Positions 54,661-63,681 are shown, counted from the stretch's first letter. The stretch is 64,000 nt of DNA from an uncultured Faecalicatena sp. (GCA_948468385.1 CAOKHZ010000007.1:92127-156126); one strand, 5' to 3'. The notes: a model not told the origin generated them from the sequence alone. Program-made: numbers and translations.

Positions 54661-55593
54661 TCACACGCCTTCCTCTCTTACGCCATCCAGGTATTTTTTC
54701 AATTCCTCAATATATTGTTCACCCATTTGGCTTAGGACGCTATTTTTCTTTGTCAGATAACCGATTTCCATGACGCTGTTCGGGTGTGCCTCGTCCTCAC
54801 GAAATGGCACGACGACATAATCATCGCCGTTTAAGTCGCCGGAAATGATGCCGGAGCAGAGTGTGTACCCATTCAGGCCAACCATCAGGTTTAGCATCGT
54901 GGCACGGTCGCAGGCCTTTATCGTTCGCGGGTAGACGTTTTCATTTAAAATTTCCTCGGAAAAATAATAGCCATCCTCCTCTTGCTCGAAAGAAAGGCAA
55001 GGGTAAGGCGAGAGGTCGTCAAAACAGATGGATTCCTTCTTCGCCAGGGGGTGCTTGTCCCACAAATAAACGTAGGCGCGGCAGTGGATCAGTGGGTGAA
55101 ATTCCAATTCATGTTCGGTCAAAAGCTTTCCAAGCACCTTGCGGTTCGCGCTGTTCATATAGAGGATGCCAATTTCGCTTTTGAGTGTCGCAACGTCTAA
55201 AATTACGCTTCGCGTGCGCGTTTCCCGGATGGCAAAGTCAAATAAGTTCATGTCATAGTGCTTTGCCATTTCCACGAACGCTTTGACGGCAAAGGAATAA
55301 TGCTGCGTGGAAACGCCAAATTTTCTTTTATAATTTCCCTCGCCCTCGTATTTTTTCATCACCATGCCGTAGTGGTTGTGCAGCGAGCGGATGTCGGCCA
55401 AAAACTCCGCACCCTCAGGGGTGGGAATGACCCCCTTGTGTGTTCGAAGGAAGATGGGAATCCCGACTTCTCGCTCTAGCTCTTGTACTGAGCTCGTCAG
55501 TGTTGACTGGGCAATGTATAATTTTTCCGCGGCCTTGTTCATGGAGCCGCATTCTTCAATCGTGAGGGTATAAAAAATTTGTTGTAAGGTCAT
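54661..55593 (-). CDS. LysR-family transcriptional regulator
   Basis: 310 aa from ATG 55593 (GGAG upstream). The N-terminal HTH reads LQQIFYTLTIEECGSMNKAAEKLYIAQSTLTSSVQELE with GIPIFLRTHKGVIPTPEG after it. The remainder is a periplasmic-binding-like effector domain. No divergent target gene is obvious, since the MNT/HI0074 pair is on the same strand upstream. Effector unknown. Confidence 0.92.
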   Translation of the reverse strand: MTLQQIFYTLTIEECGSMNKAAEKLYIAQSTLTSSVQELEREVGIPIFLRTHKGVIPTPEGAEFLADIRSLHNHYGMVMKKYEGEGNYKRKFGVSTQHYSFAVKAFVEMAKHYDMNLFDFAIRETRTRSVILDVATLKSEIGILYMNSANRKVLGKLLTEHELEFHPLIHCRAYVYLWDKHPLAKKESICFDDLSPYPCLSFEQEEDGYYFSEEILNENVYPRTIKACDRATMLNLMVGLNGYTLCSGIISGDLNGDDYVVVPFREDEAHPNSVMEIGYLTKKNSVLSQMGEQYIEELKKYLDGVREEGV

Positions 55594-55692
55594 TGTTTTC
55601 TCCGTAAATTTTGTAAAATTCATGACAAAATAGTAGCGCAATCGTTTGGTTTGAATGATATTTTAAAAGAGCATCCACAGTTGGAAAAAATC

Positions 55693-56103
55693 TCATACCC
55701 AATTCTCATTAGCCTCGCCAAGCTTCTCCTGAAGAGTTCCTTCTAAAACGACAAATGCAGGAATAAAACTGTCGCGGATAAGTAGGAGCATTTCGTCAAT
55801 TTTGTCTTCGTCATAGATATGAACCGCAGAGTTGCGTTTTTTCAGCATCATGAGCCAAACGGCGGAATCTGACACAAAGCCGAGCTTATAGCCAAGTTGC
55901 AAAATCTCTCTTGGCGACCCCGTTTCCGCACCTGCTGCCCCGTGAAGCCGGAGTACCTCCTGAAGCGCTTTCCACGCAAGCTCAAATGTAAGGTTGAACT
56001 GCCCGATCACGCCGGTTCGGTATATCTCGTTTTCGTTTGCAAATTCAAAATTCGCCTCTTTCAATACATTTAGACAATTCGTGAAATTATCGAGTTTTTT
56101 CAT
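55693..56103 (-). CDS. HI0074-family nucleotidyltransferase partner
   Basis: 136 aa. The four-helix substrate-binding fold of HI0074 (HEPN-related) shows in GVIGQFNLTFELAWKALQEVL and GSPREILQLGYKLG, with RNSAVHIYDE-type closing helix. It overlaps the nucleotidyltransferase gene by 17 bp, the usual pairing. The two form a heteromeric complex of unclear target; related MNT/HEPN pairs act as toxin-antitoxin systems. Confidence 0.9.
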   Translation of the reverse strand: MKKLDNFTNCLNVLKEANFEFANENEIYRTGVIGQFNLTFELAWKALQEVLRLHGAAGAETGSPREILQLGYKLGFVSDSAVWLMMLKKRNSAVHIYDEDKIDEMLLLIRDSFIPAFVVLEGTLQEKLGEANENWV

Positions 56104-56380
56104 ATATCGTCACACCGTCCTTTTCAATTTCTTTTTTTAATTCCTCGGACGTTCCTGAATCAATATCGGCAATATCAAAGGACAGAAGAGAGTGGACATT
56201 TTCCTTTATGTCCCAATAGAAAGCGTCAAAATCGCCGCCACTCACGGCAATATCAATATCACTTCTTTCCGAATGAGTACTCCTTGCGCGGGAGCCAAAC
56301 AATATCACCTTTTCCACGCCGTGCTTGTCCGCCAATACGGTAATGTCTTTTATAACCCTTTCAGGGAGATTATATTTCAT
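56087..56380 (-). CDS. MNT-type minimal nucleotidyltransferase
   Basis: 97 aa from ATG 56380 (AGGAG upstream). The catalytic motif is VILFGSRARSTHSERSDIDI, with both aspartates of the DxD pair in SDIDIAV. It partners the HI0074-type gene. In known MNT/HEPN pairs, the MNT protein can adenylylate the partner and neutralise it; this pairing is inferred. Confidence 0.9.
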   Translation of the reverse strand: MKYNLPERVIKDITVLADKHGVEKVILFGSRARSTHSERSDIDIAVSGGDFDAFYWDIKENVHSLLSFDIADIDSGTSEELKKEIEKDGVTIYEKTR

Positions 56381-56411
56381 ACCCAATCGCTCCTAACTTT
56401 TTCCTATAATC

Positions 56412-56640
56412 CTATATTTGTTTCGTTTTCCAATTCAACACGATTTTATTCATCTGTGCAAGGATGGAGGATTTTATTGTTTTGTTTAAATATGCTTTAT
56501 TTAATGTTTTCTTTGAATACGCAAGATAAGTGTTTTTAGATGTTTTACTTAATAAGGCGGTAAAAAAGCGTTCCCAACTAAAAAACTCTTTGCATTCAAT
56601 ATAATTTGCAGGTTTATCCAAGATGTTTTTTATAATTTTA
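56412..56640 (-). pseudogene. C-terminal remnant of the split ATPase
   Basis: Just behind the stop of the preceding ATP-binding gene, another frame reads KIIKNILDKPANYIE, CKEFFSWERFFTALLSKTSK and NTYLAYSKKTLNKAYL to a stop at 56412. I recall this closing pattern (YIE-x-YFSWE-FFT-LL...T-LAYSK-LN-YL) from full-length proteins that follow DUF4869 genes. A deletion and frameshift have separated it. Expression from TTG 56621 is possible but unlikely. Confidence 0.55.
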
Positions 56641-56643
56641 TCA

Positions 56644-57279
56644 TTAAAAATTCAAGTGGTGAAAGACATTGGATTTTCCACCGGCCGAAATACATTTCAA
56701 ATCATAATCGCTACATACAGAATCAAAAAACTGATAACCAGAATTGCTGTCTTCTATAATGACAGTTTCTGGTTTTACGGTTTTGGCTAGGGTGTTATCT
56801 CTATAGATTCTGTAAAATTCATGATAATATTGTTTCAACGTCCCATATTTTCCAGAAGTGCGGATACCATATATTTCGTCCACGCTGTAAGGCAGGGTGG
56901 GCAATCCTTCCCTGGATACGATTACGTAGTAGTTATCCGTAACTTGAATTTCTTTGGAAAAGTCTTTTGATTTGACAAATTCGTTCCCTTCATCAATAAA
57001 AACGATGGCATCTTGCATGGCTGACAATTGTTCCCGCCATAACGTCCCGGTTAATACATGGCATGCCTTGTCGCAAGTCAATTCCACGGGACTTCCAGAA
57101 GGGTTATTGACATATTCCTGAATCATGTCGATGAGAGTGGTCTTTCCGGTGGCACTGTCACCACGGATTATGGTAATGTTTCGCCTTAATTCAAAATCGT
57201 AGCGCAATCGTTTGGTCTGGATGATGACTCTATGTGTTCCCTTCAATTTTAATGCCCCCTTATACGAATTCTCCGGCAA
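56644..57279 (-). pseudogene. N-terminal part of an ATP-binding protein that follows DUF4869
   Basis: 211 codons with a P-loop RGDSATGKTTLIDMIQEY and an acidic VFIDEGNEF Walker B-like segment, ending SAGGKSNVFHHLNF. In related operons the protein goes on for about 100 more residues, whose end is found in another frame at 56412-56640. The middle is missing, so this is a broken gene, though the ATPase core could still be made. It overlaps DUF4869 by 20 bp. Confidence 0.6.
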
Positions 57280-57697
57280 TTGGTATGAGTTCTGCCATTG
57301 AATGTACAGTTTGATTCGTGTTTAAAATATGAATCATAAATGGTTCATCACCAAAATCCATCAAATGTCGAAGATTGATTGTTCGATCTTCCTTTTCCGC
57401 TATCTTGAGAAGCCATTTTGCACAATTGTCGCCACGAGTTGAGGCATTAAATACTTTTGTCGTGTTGAATTTGACAAGAATCAAGGTTTTCACGCCACCA
57501 GATAGGGCAAGTGGAGGTATTTTTCCTAAAACGGGACTGTCAATTACACCGCTGTCCAAGACGGTGGAATGATCCACGTCAAGAATCATCTTTTTGACGA
57601 AGGAATCTACAATCCATTCATCCTCATAGTCATATTTAAAATATGATGCCGTATTATATACCGCATCCGACATATCCCCATAAAAAATGTTTAGCAT
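57260..57697 (-). CDS. DUF4869-family protein
   Basis: 145 aa from ATG 57697 (GGGAG 8 bp upstream). It opens MLNIFYGDMSDAVYNTASYF and carries SPVLGKIPPLALSGGVKTL, FNASTRGDNCAKW and NLRHLMDFG, the signature of DUF4869 in Lachnospiraceae. Function unknown, but it is consistently followed by the ATP-binding gene seen here in broken form. A good promoter is at 57734-57762. Confidence 0.8.
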   Translation of the reverse strand: MLNIFYGDMSDAVYNTASYFKYDYEDEWIVDSFVKKMILDVDHSTVLDSGVIDSPVLGKIPPLALSGGVKTLILVKFNTTKVFNASTRGDNCAKWLLKIAEKEDRTINLRHLMDFGDEPFMIHILNTNQTVHSMAELIPIAGEFV

Positions 57698-57733
57698 TAC
57701 AAAGTCTCCCATATCGGTTTTCATGTTTGCATT

Positions 57734-57762
57734 ATATTATCATAAATTCATTTGTTTATCAA
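57734..57762 (-). promoter_or_regulatory. Promoter of the DUF4869 operon
   Basis: TTGATA and TAATAT on the minus strand, 17 bp apart, 37 bp before the start codon. Confidence 0.65.
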
Positions 57763-57887
57763 TAATAGAGAAACATAAAATTTTGGCAACATTTATACTG
57801 GGTTACTTTTCACGGGGACTGAATAGTAAGTTATACGGCCATTTCTGTATTCGATTTTTTCGATAACCAAGTCTCATTTTTATATAC

Positions 57888-57916
57888 TTGTCATTTTCAA
57901 TGGAAGCCGTTATAAT
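57888..57916 (+). promoter_or_regulatory. Promoter of the met operon
   Basis: TTGTCA and TATAAT with 17-bp spacing. The leader to metQ is about 125 nt; I saw no SAM riboswitch core in it. The gap from 57725 otherwise contains only the DUF4869 promoter. Confidence 0.75.
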
Positions 57917-58049
57917 AGCACACATGGCAGCGATGCTAAAGAAAAATAAAACGGACTTTTTGAAATGAGGGATTTGTCGGTATCTGCAGGCCGCATGGCA
58001 TTACGGATGGCGGCAGGCACGTTTCAGAAAGCGGATGGGAGAAAAAATT

Positions 58050-58976
58050 ATGAAAAAGAAGAAAAACACTTTGAAAAAGCTATTTTGCCTTGTGTTGGCG
58101 GGAGTGTTGACCGCAGCACTGTTTACCGGCTGCGGCTCTCCGGCCAAGGATGATTCAGGTGACGTGCAGAAGGAAGACGATGCAAACAAGTCATCGGGTT
58201 CTGGAAGCGATGACAAAAAGATCACCGTCGGCGTCAATCCGGTTCCGCATGCGGACATTCTTGAAAATGTCGTAAAAGACGTGCTCGCAAAGGATGGTTG
58301 GGAATTGGAGGTCGTAGTATTTCAGGATTACGTGTTGCCCAACACGTCTCTTGAATCCGGGGAACTGGATGCCAACTATTTCCAGACGCTTGGCTACATG
58401 AACCAGCAAAACGAGGATGCCGGACTTCATCTGGCGGCAGCGGCGGGCGTGCATATCGAGCCGATGGGAATTTATTCACAGAAATATTCCTCGATTGAGG
58501 AAATCCCGGACGGAGCCGAAATTGGAATTCCCAACGACCCGGACAACGCGGAGCGCGGATTGCAGCTTTTGGTTCAAAAAGGCCTTTTGAATTCTACTGG
58601 GGATTATGGGAAAGATGAAAATTATACGGCGGACTCGCTTTCGAATGACAAGGAAGCAAACCCGCATGGATACAAGATTACTGCATTGGAGGCGGCGAAC
58701 CTGCCATTGTCATTGCCGGACTTGGACGCGGCGGCGATAAATGGAAATTACGCGCTTGGAGCCGACCTTCCGTCAGATTATCCCGCGTTGGAAATCGAGG
58801 AATTTGACGACGAGGCCGCGATTCGTCGGACGAACTTCATCGTCGTGCGCCAGGGTGACGAGGATTCGGAGAAGACCCAAGCCTTGATTAAGGCCGTCCA
58901 GTCCGACGAGGTGAAGCAATATATCGAAGACACGTACAAAGGATCCGTAATTGCGTCCTTCATAGAGGAAAAGTGA
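58050..58976 (+). CDS. metQ: Methionine ABC transporter substrate-binding lipoprotein
   Basis: 308 aa from ATG 58050 (GGGAG upstream). A lysine-rich start and hydrophobic signal end at the lipobox LFTGC, whose Cys would be lipidated. The NLPA/MetQ core follows: VGVNPVPHADILENVV, the EVVVFQDYVLPNTSLESGELDANYFQ region, and AAAGVHIEPMGIYS. It delivers D/L-methionine and derivatives to MetNI. First gene of the four-gene operon. Confidence 0.94.
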   Translation: MKKKKNTLKKLFCLVLAGVLTAALFTGCGSPAKDDSGDVQKEDDANKSSGSGSDDKKITVGVNPVPHADILENVVKDVLAKDGWELEVVVFQDYVLPNTSLESGELDANYFQTLGYMNQQNEDAGLHLAAAAGVHIEPMGIYSQKYSSIEEIPDGAEIGIPNDPDNAERGLQLLVQKGLLNSTGDYGKDENYTADSLSNDKEANPHGYKITALEAANLPLSLPDLDAAAINGNYALGADLPSDYPALEIEEFDDEAAIRRTNFIVVRQGDEDSEKTQALIKAVQSDEVKQYIEDTYKGSVIASFIEEK

Positions 58977-58991
58977 TAGAGGAAGAGTGAT

Positions 58992-59963
58992 ATGATAATA
59001 TTAAATGATGTGAGGAAGTCCTTTCAGAATCTGGAGGTTCTGAAAGGGATTTCCCTGACAATTGAGGATCATAAAATATATGGAATTATCGGACAGAGCG
59101 GCGCGGGAAAATCCACGCTGCTACGTTGCATTAATGGATTGGAGCCTTATGACTCCGGAGAAATCACCGTGGATGGGACGCTCGTTTCCGTTCGTGACAA
59201 GGACGCGCTTCGGCATTTGCAAAAGAGGATGGGGATGATTTTCCAGAGCTTTAATCTTTTGGAGCGTCTGGATGTTTACGACAATGTCGCGCTTCCCATG
59301 AAGTTCTGGGGCATGCGCACCAATACGAACGAGGCGCGGGAAAAAATACTCGGGCTGGTGCGTCTGGTCGGATTGGAGGACAAGCTCCATGCGAAACCGA
59401 GGGAGCTTTCGGGTGGGCAGAAGCAAAGGGTCGCTATTGCGAGGGCGTTAGTTTTGGATCCGCAGTTCTTGCTCTGCGATGAGGCCACGAGCGCGCTGGA
59501 TCCGGAAATTACAAAGGGTATTCTGGCACTTTTGCAAAAAATCAACCAGGAGCTTGGCATCACGATTATCGTGGTCACCCACCAGATGGAGGTCGTGAAG
59601 CAGATTTGCGAGCGCGTGGCCTTTTTAAGTCAGGGGTGCGTTCTCGCGGAAGGTCGGCCGGAGGAATTGTTCGTAAGGCCCGAAAGGCAAGAGATCAAGG
59701 ACTTTCTGCGTGAGGGAAGCGAAAGGCTGCCTGAGACAGGCATCAATATCCAGTTGTTTTTTAATGACGAAAACAACATGGATCCGGTCGTCACCCAGAT
59801 GGCGAGGAATCTCGACATGGATTTTTCCATTTGCTGGGCGAAGCTAGAGGATTTCCGCACCGACGTCTATGGCAGCCTCGTAATCAATATCAAAGAAAAC
59901 GACTTTGAGCGCGTTTCAGCGTTTTTAAATGATAAAAAAGTAACATGGGAGGCATTGCGTTAA
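58992..59963 (+). CDS. metN: Methionine ABC transporter ATP-binding protein
   Basis: 323 aa. Walker A GQSGAGKSTLLR, signature LSGGQKQRVAIARAL and Walker B LLCDEATSALDPE are present, and a C-terminal NIL domain (about residues 250-323) can sense methionine and inhibit transport. It starts 15 bp after metQ and ends one base before metI starts. Confidence 0.96.
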   Translation: MIILNDVRKSFQNLEVLKGISLTIEDHKIYGIIGQSGAGKSTLLRCINGLEPYDSGEITVDGTLVSVRDKDALRHLQKRMGMIFQSFNLLERLDVYDNVALPMKFWGMRTNTNEAREKILGLVRLVGLEDKLHAKPRELSGGQKQRVAIARALVLDPQFLLCDEATSALDPEITKGILALLQKINQELGITIIVVTHQMEVVKQICERVAFLSQGCVLAEGRPEELFVRPERQEIKDFLREGSERLPETGINIQLFFNDENNMDPVVTQMARNLDMDFSICWAKLEDFRTDVYGSLVINIKENDFERVSAFLNDKKVTWEALR

Positions 59964-59964
59964 T

Positions 59965-60627
59965 ATGGGAGGAATATTATCAACTACGAGCATGACGGAC
60001 ATTATCATCAATGCGCTGATGCAGACGCTTTACATGGTGTTCTGGTCAACGTTGTTTTCTGTCATCCTTGGCTTTTTCCCGGCGGTAGTGTTGACACTGA
60101 CCGCGCCGGACGGCCTTCGGCCAAATCGCATCATATATGAAGTATTGAGTTTTATCGTAAACGTGTTCCGTAGCTTTCCGTTCATCATCCTATTGGTCAT
60201 TTTGATTCCGTTTACGAGGATGGTTGTAGGAAAAGCCATTGGGACGACGGCAGCCATCGTGCCTCTGACGATTTCCGCAATTCCTTTTATCGCGCGGATA
60301 TTTGAGACGAGCCTGCGGGAAACGAACCCGGGCGTGATTGAAGCGGCGAGGTCGTTTGGCGCGTCCAATTTCCAAATTATGGTCCGCGTGTACATGAAGG
60401 AATCCATTCCCCGGATGTTAAATGGCATCGTACTCCTCGTCATTTCGTTGGTGGGATATTCCGCCATGGCGGGAACCGTCGGCGGCGGGGGAATCGGCGA
60501 TATTGCAATTCGCTTTGGCTATCAGCAGTATAAGACGGATTATCTGGTTATTTGCTCCGTCATACTGATCATATTTGTCCAGTTGATACAGATGCTGGGA
60601 AATCATTTGTATAAAAAAATGTCATAG
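59965..60627 (+). CDS. metI: Methionine ABC transporter permease
   Basis: 220 aa with five to six membrane helices. The EAA-type loop that contacts MetN reads GVIEAARSFGASNFQIMVRVYMKESIPRML. The periodic start MTDIIINALMQTLYMVFWSTLFSV fits MetI. It follows metN without a gap. Confidence 0.95.
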   Translation: MGGILSTTSMTDIIINALMQTLYMVFWSTLFSVILGFFPAVVLTLTAPDGLRPNRIIYEVLSFIVNVFRSFPFIILLVILIPFTRMVVGKAIGTTAAIVPLTISAIPFIARIFETSLRETNPGVIEAARSFGASNFQIMVRVYMKESIPRMLNGIVLLVISLVGYSAMAGTVGGGGIGDIAIRFGYQQYKTDYLVICSVILIIFVQLIQMLGNHLYKKMS

Positions 60628-60641
60628 ACGGGAGGCAAAAA

Positions 60642-61118
60642 ATGAACGAGGTAGATTATAAGTTGCTCGTCGAGCAGGTGCAGGCGTTTGCCGACACGGA
60701 AAATGATTTTGTGCCGCTTTTTTCGAACGTGTCCGCGCTGCTCTATGAAGCGTTGGAGGATTTAAACTGGGCGGGATTTTATTTGTTGGACAAGGGAAGC
60801 CTTCTTTTGGGACCGTTTCAGGGAAAGACGGCGTGCATCCGCATCCAGCCAGGACGCGGTGTCTGCGGTACCGCGCTCGTGAAGGACGAAGTCCTGCGGG
60901 TTGCCAACGTCCACGAATTTCCCGGGCACATCGCTTGTGACTGTGCGTCCGAGTCGGAAATCGTCGTTCCTCTGCATTGTGGTGGCGAGGTGGTAGGCGT
61001 GTTGGACATCGACAGCCCGAGGCAAGATCGCTTTAGCGAGGAAGACGAGGAGGGCTTGCGCGCCGTCGCGAGGCGATTGGAGGCGGTGACGGACTTCTCA
61101 AGACTCCGGCTTTATTAA
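60642..61118 (+). CDS. msrC: Free methionine-(R)-sulfoxide reductase (GAF domain)
   Basis: 158 aa GAF-domain enzyme of the fRMsr type. Cysteines lie in GRGVCGTALV and in HIACDCASESEIVVPL, matching the catalytic and resolving cysteines of MsrC. It reduces free Met-R-sulfoxide to methionine. The start lies 14 bp after metI, so methionine and its sulfoxide may be taken up and repaired as one system. The gap after it (61119-61211) holds an imperfect hairpin near GAGCGAC/GTCGCTC. Confidence 0.92.
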   Translation: MNEVDYKLLVEQVQAFADTENDFVPLFSNVSALLYEALEDLNWAGFYLLDKGSLLLGPFQGKTACIRIQPGRGVCGTALVKDEVLRVANVHEFPGHIACDCASESEIVVPLHCGGEVVGVLDIDSPRQDRFSEEDEEGLRAVARRLEAVTDFSRLRLY

Positions 61119-61211
61119 TAGTTTTCATTTTTTTATTTCACAGAGAGCGACCCGACATGTTTCCAGATTGGGCAAATGCGAGTCGCTCCCGTCAAGATTA
61201 TATTCTTTGTA

Positions 61212-61580
61212 TCAGGATACTTTTTCATTCAACCGAGGAACGCGAGGGAAACTGGAGGATTCTTTTTTCTTGTTTTGACGTATGAAAATCTGGCCTTGTT
61301 CCAAATAAAAATCTTGTTGTTCACCCGTCAAGGAGCGGAAAATATGAAGTAACATTTCTTCATCTTGAGATAATTTTGTATTATGATCATTACGTATCAA
61401 AAAATCTGTGGTTACGTGAAAATAATCGGCAATTCGAATCAGCGTATCATAATCAGGCTCACGGGTTCCCTGAATATAATTGCCGAGGGCGGAAGGGGAC
61501 AAGTCGAGTACTTCCGCCAGTTGCTTTTGCGTCATTTCATGTATGGATAATAATTCTTTTAAAGTGGTACCAAGTTTCAT
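61212..61580 (-). CDS. XRE-family transcriptional regulator
   Basis: 122 aa. The HTH reads MTQKQLAEVLDLSPSALGNYIQGTREPDYDTLIRIADYF near the N-terminus. The C-terminal half is helical with a RSLTGEQQDFYLEQGQIF segment and a basic tail. It is divergent from the BTAD regulator module, and the promoter of that module holds a perfect palindrome likely to be its binding site. Confidence 0.92.
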   Translation of the reverse strand: MKLGTTLKELLSIHEMTQKQLAEVLDLSPSALGNYIQGTREPDYDTLIRIADYFHVTTDFLIRNDHNTKLSQDEEMLLHIFRSLTGEQQDFYLEQGQIFIRQNKKKESSSFPRVPRLNEKVS

Positions 61581-61657
61581 TTTAAGCCCCCTTTTATTGA
61601 TTTAGTTTCTATTCTAACGTTATTAGTTTGATAGTGGACTGATAAACACGTAACGGG

Positions 61658-61686
61658 TTGACATAACACAAAATGTGTTATATAGT
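61658..61686 (+). promoter_or_regulatory. Promoter of the BTAD module with palindromic operator
   Basis: TTGACA (61658-61663) and TATAGT (61681-61686) are 17 bp apart. The whole spacer is the palindrome TAACACAAAATGTGTTA (7-bp arms). A bound repressor there would block polymerase; the adjacent XRE protein is the obvious candidate. Confidence 0.8.
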
Positions 61687-61716
61687 AAATAAAAAATACA
61701 CTTGGGAGTTATTAAA

Positions 61717-61896
61717 ATGATTGAAACGGGAATCAAGATTGGTTTTCGGACTATGATGGAAGTGACGAAACAAAGAAAAAATGGATACACCATCTGGCGG
61801 CATCATTGTAAGTGTGGAAGGGAAATTTATGACGAGTTCCTGAAGCGGCTTGAAGAAGAGAAAAATTCTATTTCTGGAGTGACGGACAATGAGTGA
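61717..61896 (+). CDS. Small conserved-looking protein, unknown
   Basis: 59 aa from ATG 61717 (GGGAGTT upstream). It is basic at the N-terminus and contains WRHHCKCGREIYDEFLKRLE, a small His/Cys cluster that might bind a metal. It is the first gene after the operator-promoter and overlaps the BTAD gene by 8 bp, so translation is coupled. I do not recognise the family. Confidence 0.7.
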   Translation: MIETGIKIGFRTMMEVTKQRKNGYTIWRHHCKCGREIYDEFLKRLEEEKNSISGVTDNE

Positions 61897-63121
61897 GAAA
61901 AAAAGCTTGTATTTTGAGTTATTGGGCTCGTTTTCTTATGGATATCTAAAACGTGCGGAAAAGAATGAAAGCGGACATGAAGAAAAAAGTGAACAGATTG
62001 GAGAGAACGATTCGACTTTGAAAGCGGGTCGAAAGACATTATCCTTTTTACAATATCTGATTGTATATCATGAAAGGAATCTCTCCTCGGAGGAATTGAT
62101 AGAGGAATTTTGGCCGGAACAAAGTAATGATCCTGGCAATGCGCTTCGGCGTATGTTATTTAAAGTTCGAAATATTCTGAAAGCCATGTTTCCAGAATAT
62201 GATAATCTCTTGCTGACACTTTCAGGCGGATATGCGTGGAGTCCTGACATTTGTTTGAAGTTGGATATAAAGCAATTTGAAGAGGTTTGCATGGAGGCGG
62301 GCAAAAGGTCAGGGGAGGAACGATTGAAGTTCCTCCTTTTGGCCGTGTCTTTGTATAAAGGCGATTTCCTTCCATCTAATGATAATGAATGGGCAATAGG
62401 TTTACGACAGTATTATCGGGCACTTTATCTGGATGCGTGCAAGGAGGCACTGCCATTACTTGGTAAGAAGGAAAACTGGCTGGAGATTCTAAGTATTTGC
62501 GAGCGGGCATGCAAGATTGATTTTGCAGAAGAGGATTTTACAGCATATGCAATGCAGGCGCTGATAGCCATGGGACAGCGGGAGCAGGCAATTGAAAAAT
62601 ACGAGGCTTTTCGAGTCAAGATGTTTCAGGAGTTTGGCATATCTCCTTCCGGACAAGTAGAACAGTTGTACATACTGGCCACGGGATTGATTAAAAAGGA
62701 AATGGGATTTAAATTATTGCACAAGGAAAGCGAAGAGAGAACGGCGTTTTTTTGTACATTCGAGACATTCCAGAGTATCGTGACTCTGGAAAGACGTCAT
62801 TTGGCTCGCTCAAAAGGGCAATCATCCCTTGTCATTGTAAGTCTTGACGGCGGGGAAGTTTCAACCACGGATGTACGGAGGCTGGAACGAGTTCTTTTGG
62901 AGGGACTTAGGGCGGGCGACCCCATTGCCAGACTGGAAGTCGGATCCTACGTTCTCATGCTGACGGGGGCTGATGAGGAAAGTGCATGGAGCGTAATGGG
63001 CAGACTTGACCGAATGTTCCACAAAACTTATTGGCGTTCGAAAGCCCACATCACATATCATGTATCCGTGTTGTCAGCAGAAGAAAATAAAAAAGAACCC
63101 CCGACTTTGAGTAAAAAGTAA
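61889..63121 (+). CDS. BTAD/SARP-type transcriptional regulator
   Basis: 410 aa. Residues about 5-110 form an OmpR-like winged helix (LGSFSYGYLKR, GRKTLSFLQYLIVYHERNLSSEELIEEFWPEQS). Residues about 115-265 are the TPR-like bacterial transcriptional activator domain (LLLAVSLYKGDFLPSNDNEWA, CERACKIDFAEEDFTAYAMQAL). The last 140 residues resemble a degenerate GGDEF-like fold, with GDPIARLEVGSYVLMLTGAD. It probably controls a surface or secretory system such as the gene that follows. Confidence 0.85.
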   Translation: MSEKKSLYFELLGSFSYGYLKRAEKNESGHEEKSEQIGENDSTLKAGRKTLSFLQYLIVYHERNLSSEELIEEFWPEQSNDPGNALRRMLFKVRNILKAMFPEYDNLLLTLSGGYAWSPDICLKLDIKQFEEVCMEAGKRSGEERLKFLLLAVSLYKGDFLPSNDNEWAIGLRQYYRALYLDACKEALPLLGKKENWLEILSICERACKIDFAEEDFTAYAMQALIAMGQREQAIEKYEAFRVKMFQEFGISPSGQVEQLYILATGLIKKEMGFKLLHKESEERTAFFCTFETFQSIVTLERRHLARSKGQSSLVIVSLDGGEVSTTDVRRLERVLLEGLRAGDPIARLEVGSYVLMLTGADEESAWSVMGRLDRMFHKTYWRSKAHITYHVSVLSAEENKKEPPTLSKK

Positions 63122-63184
63122 TGGATTGCTCACACTACCCCACTATAATGGAAACGTAAATTAAGGGAAGGGGGTGGAGGCATA

Positions 63185-63562
63185 GTGCTTCGGGAAAGAA
63201 TGATTCCTTGTAATGGCAGGGAGGCGTATGTCACGGTAACATCTTATAAAAATGGCACCATGACTGGCTATTTGCAGCATCCTCGGTTGGGAGAAAAGAA
63301 AAAACTTCAAAGCTTGTCGCAGATGGTTTTGCTTCTGAATGATTTGATGGATTTGGAAAATTGCCCGCATCCTCCTCCGCTGCCTTCGATTCGTCCGGGT
63401 GGTAATGGAGGGAAGGGCATCGCGGTATTTTGCATTCAGATTCTCTTTCGGGAACATTACACATGGCAGGGGAAACTGGTTTGGCAAGATGAAAAACAAG
63501 AGTTTGTATTTCACAGCGTAATCGAACTTCTCCAGCTATTGGATGAAATTCTTGCAGAATAA
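63185..63562 (+). CDS. Small protein linked to the BTAD regulator
   Basis: 125 aa from GTG 63185, preceded by GGAGG. The N-terminus has beta-rich sequence (GREAYVTVTSYKNGTMTGYL), then a Pro-rich centre (PHPPPLPS). The C-terminus reads FCIQILFREHYTWQGKLVWQ and FHSVIELLQLLDEIL. I recall this ending (FR-x-TWQG-x-x-W...F-S-EL-LLD) from small proteins beside BTAD regulators in Clostridia. Function unknown. Confidence 0.7.
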   Translation: MLRERMIPCNGREAYVTVTSYKNGTMTGYLQHPRLGEKKKLQSLSQMVLLLNDLMDLENCPHPPPLPSIRPGGNGGKGIAVFCIQILFREHYTWQGKLVWQDEKQEFVFHSVIELLQLLDEILAE

Positions 63563-63681
63563 TGGGGGTGAGAGACTAGAGGAATGACGAACAAGACAGA
63601 AAATAGAAAAATAATCGAATTTGGATTGGCTTTTGGTGTGCCGCAAGGCACATGCAAAGTTAGGAAAGGAGGATGTCAAAG

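Noticed and set aside
57917-58049. Possible SAM riboswitch before metQ
   Set aside because: I found no conserved S-box core or terminator in the leader.
61136-61196. Hairpin after msrC as a strong terminator
   Set aside because: The stem is imperfect and no T run follows on either strand.
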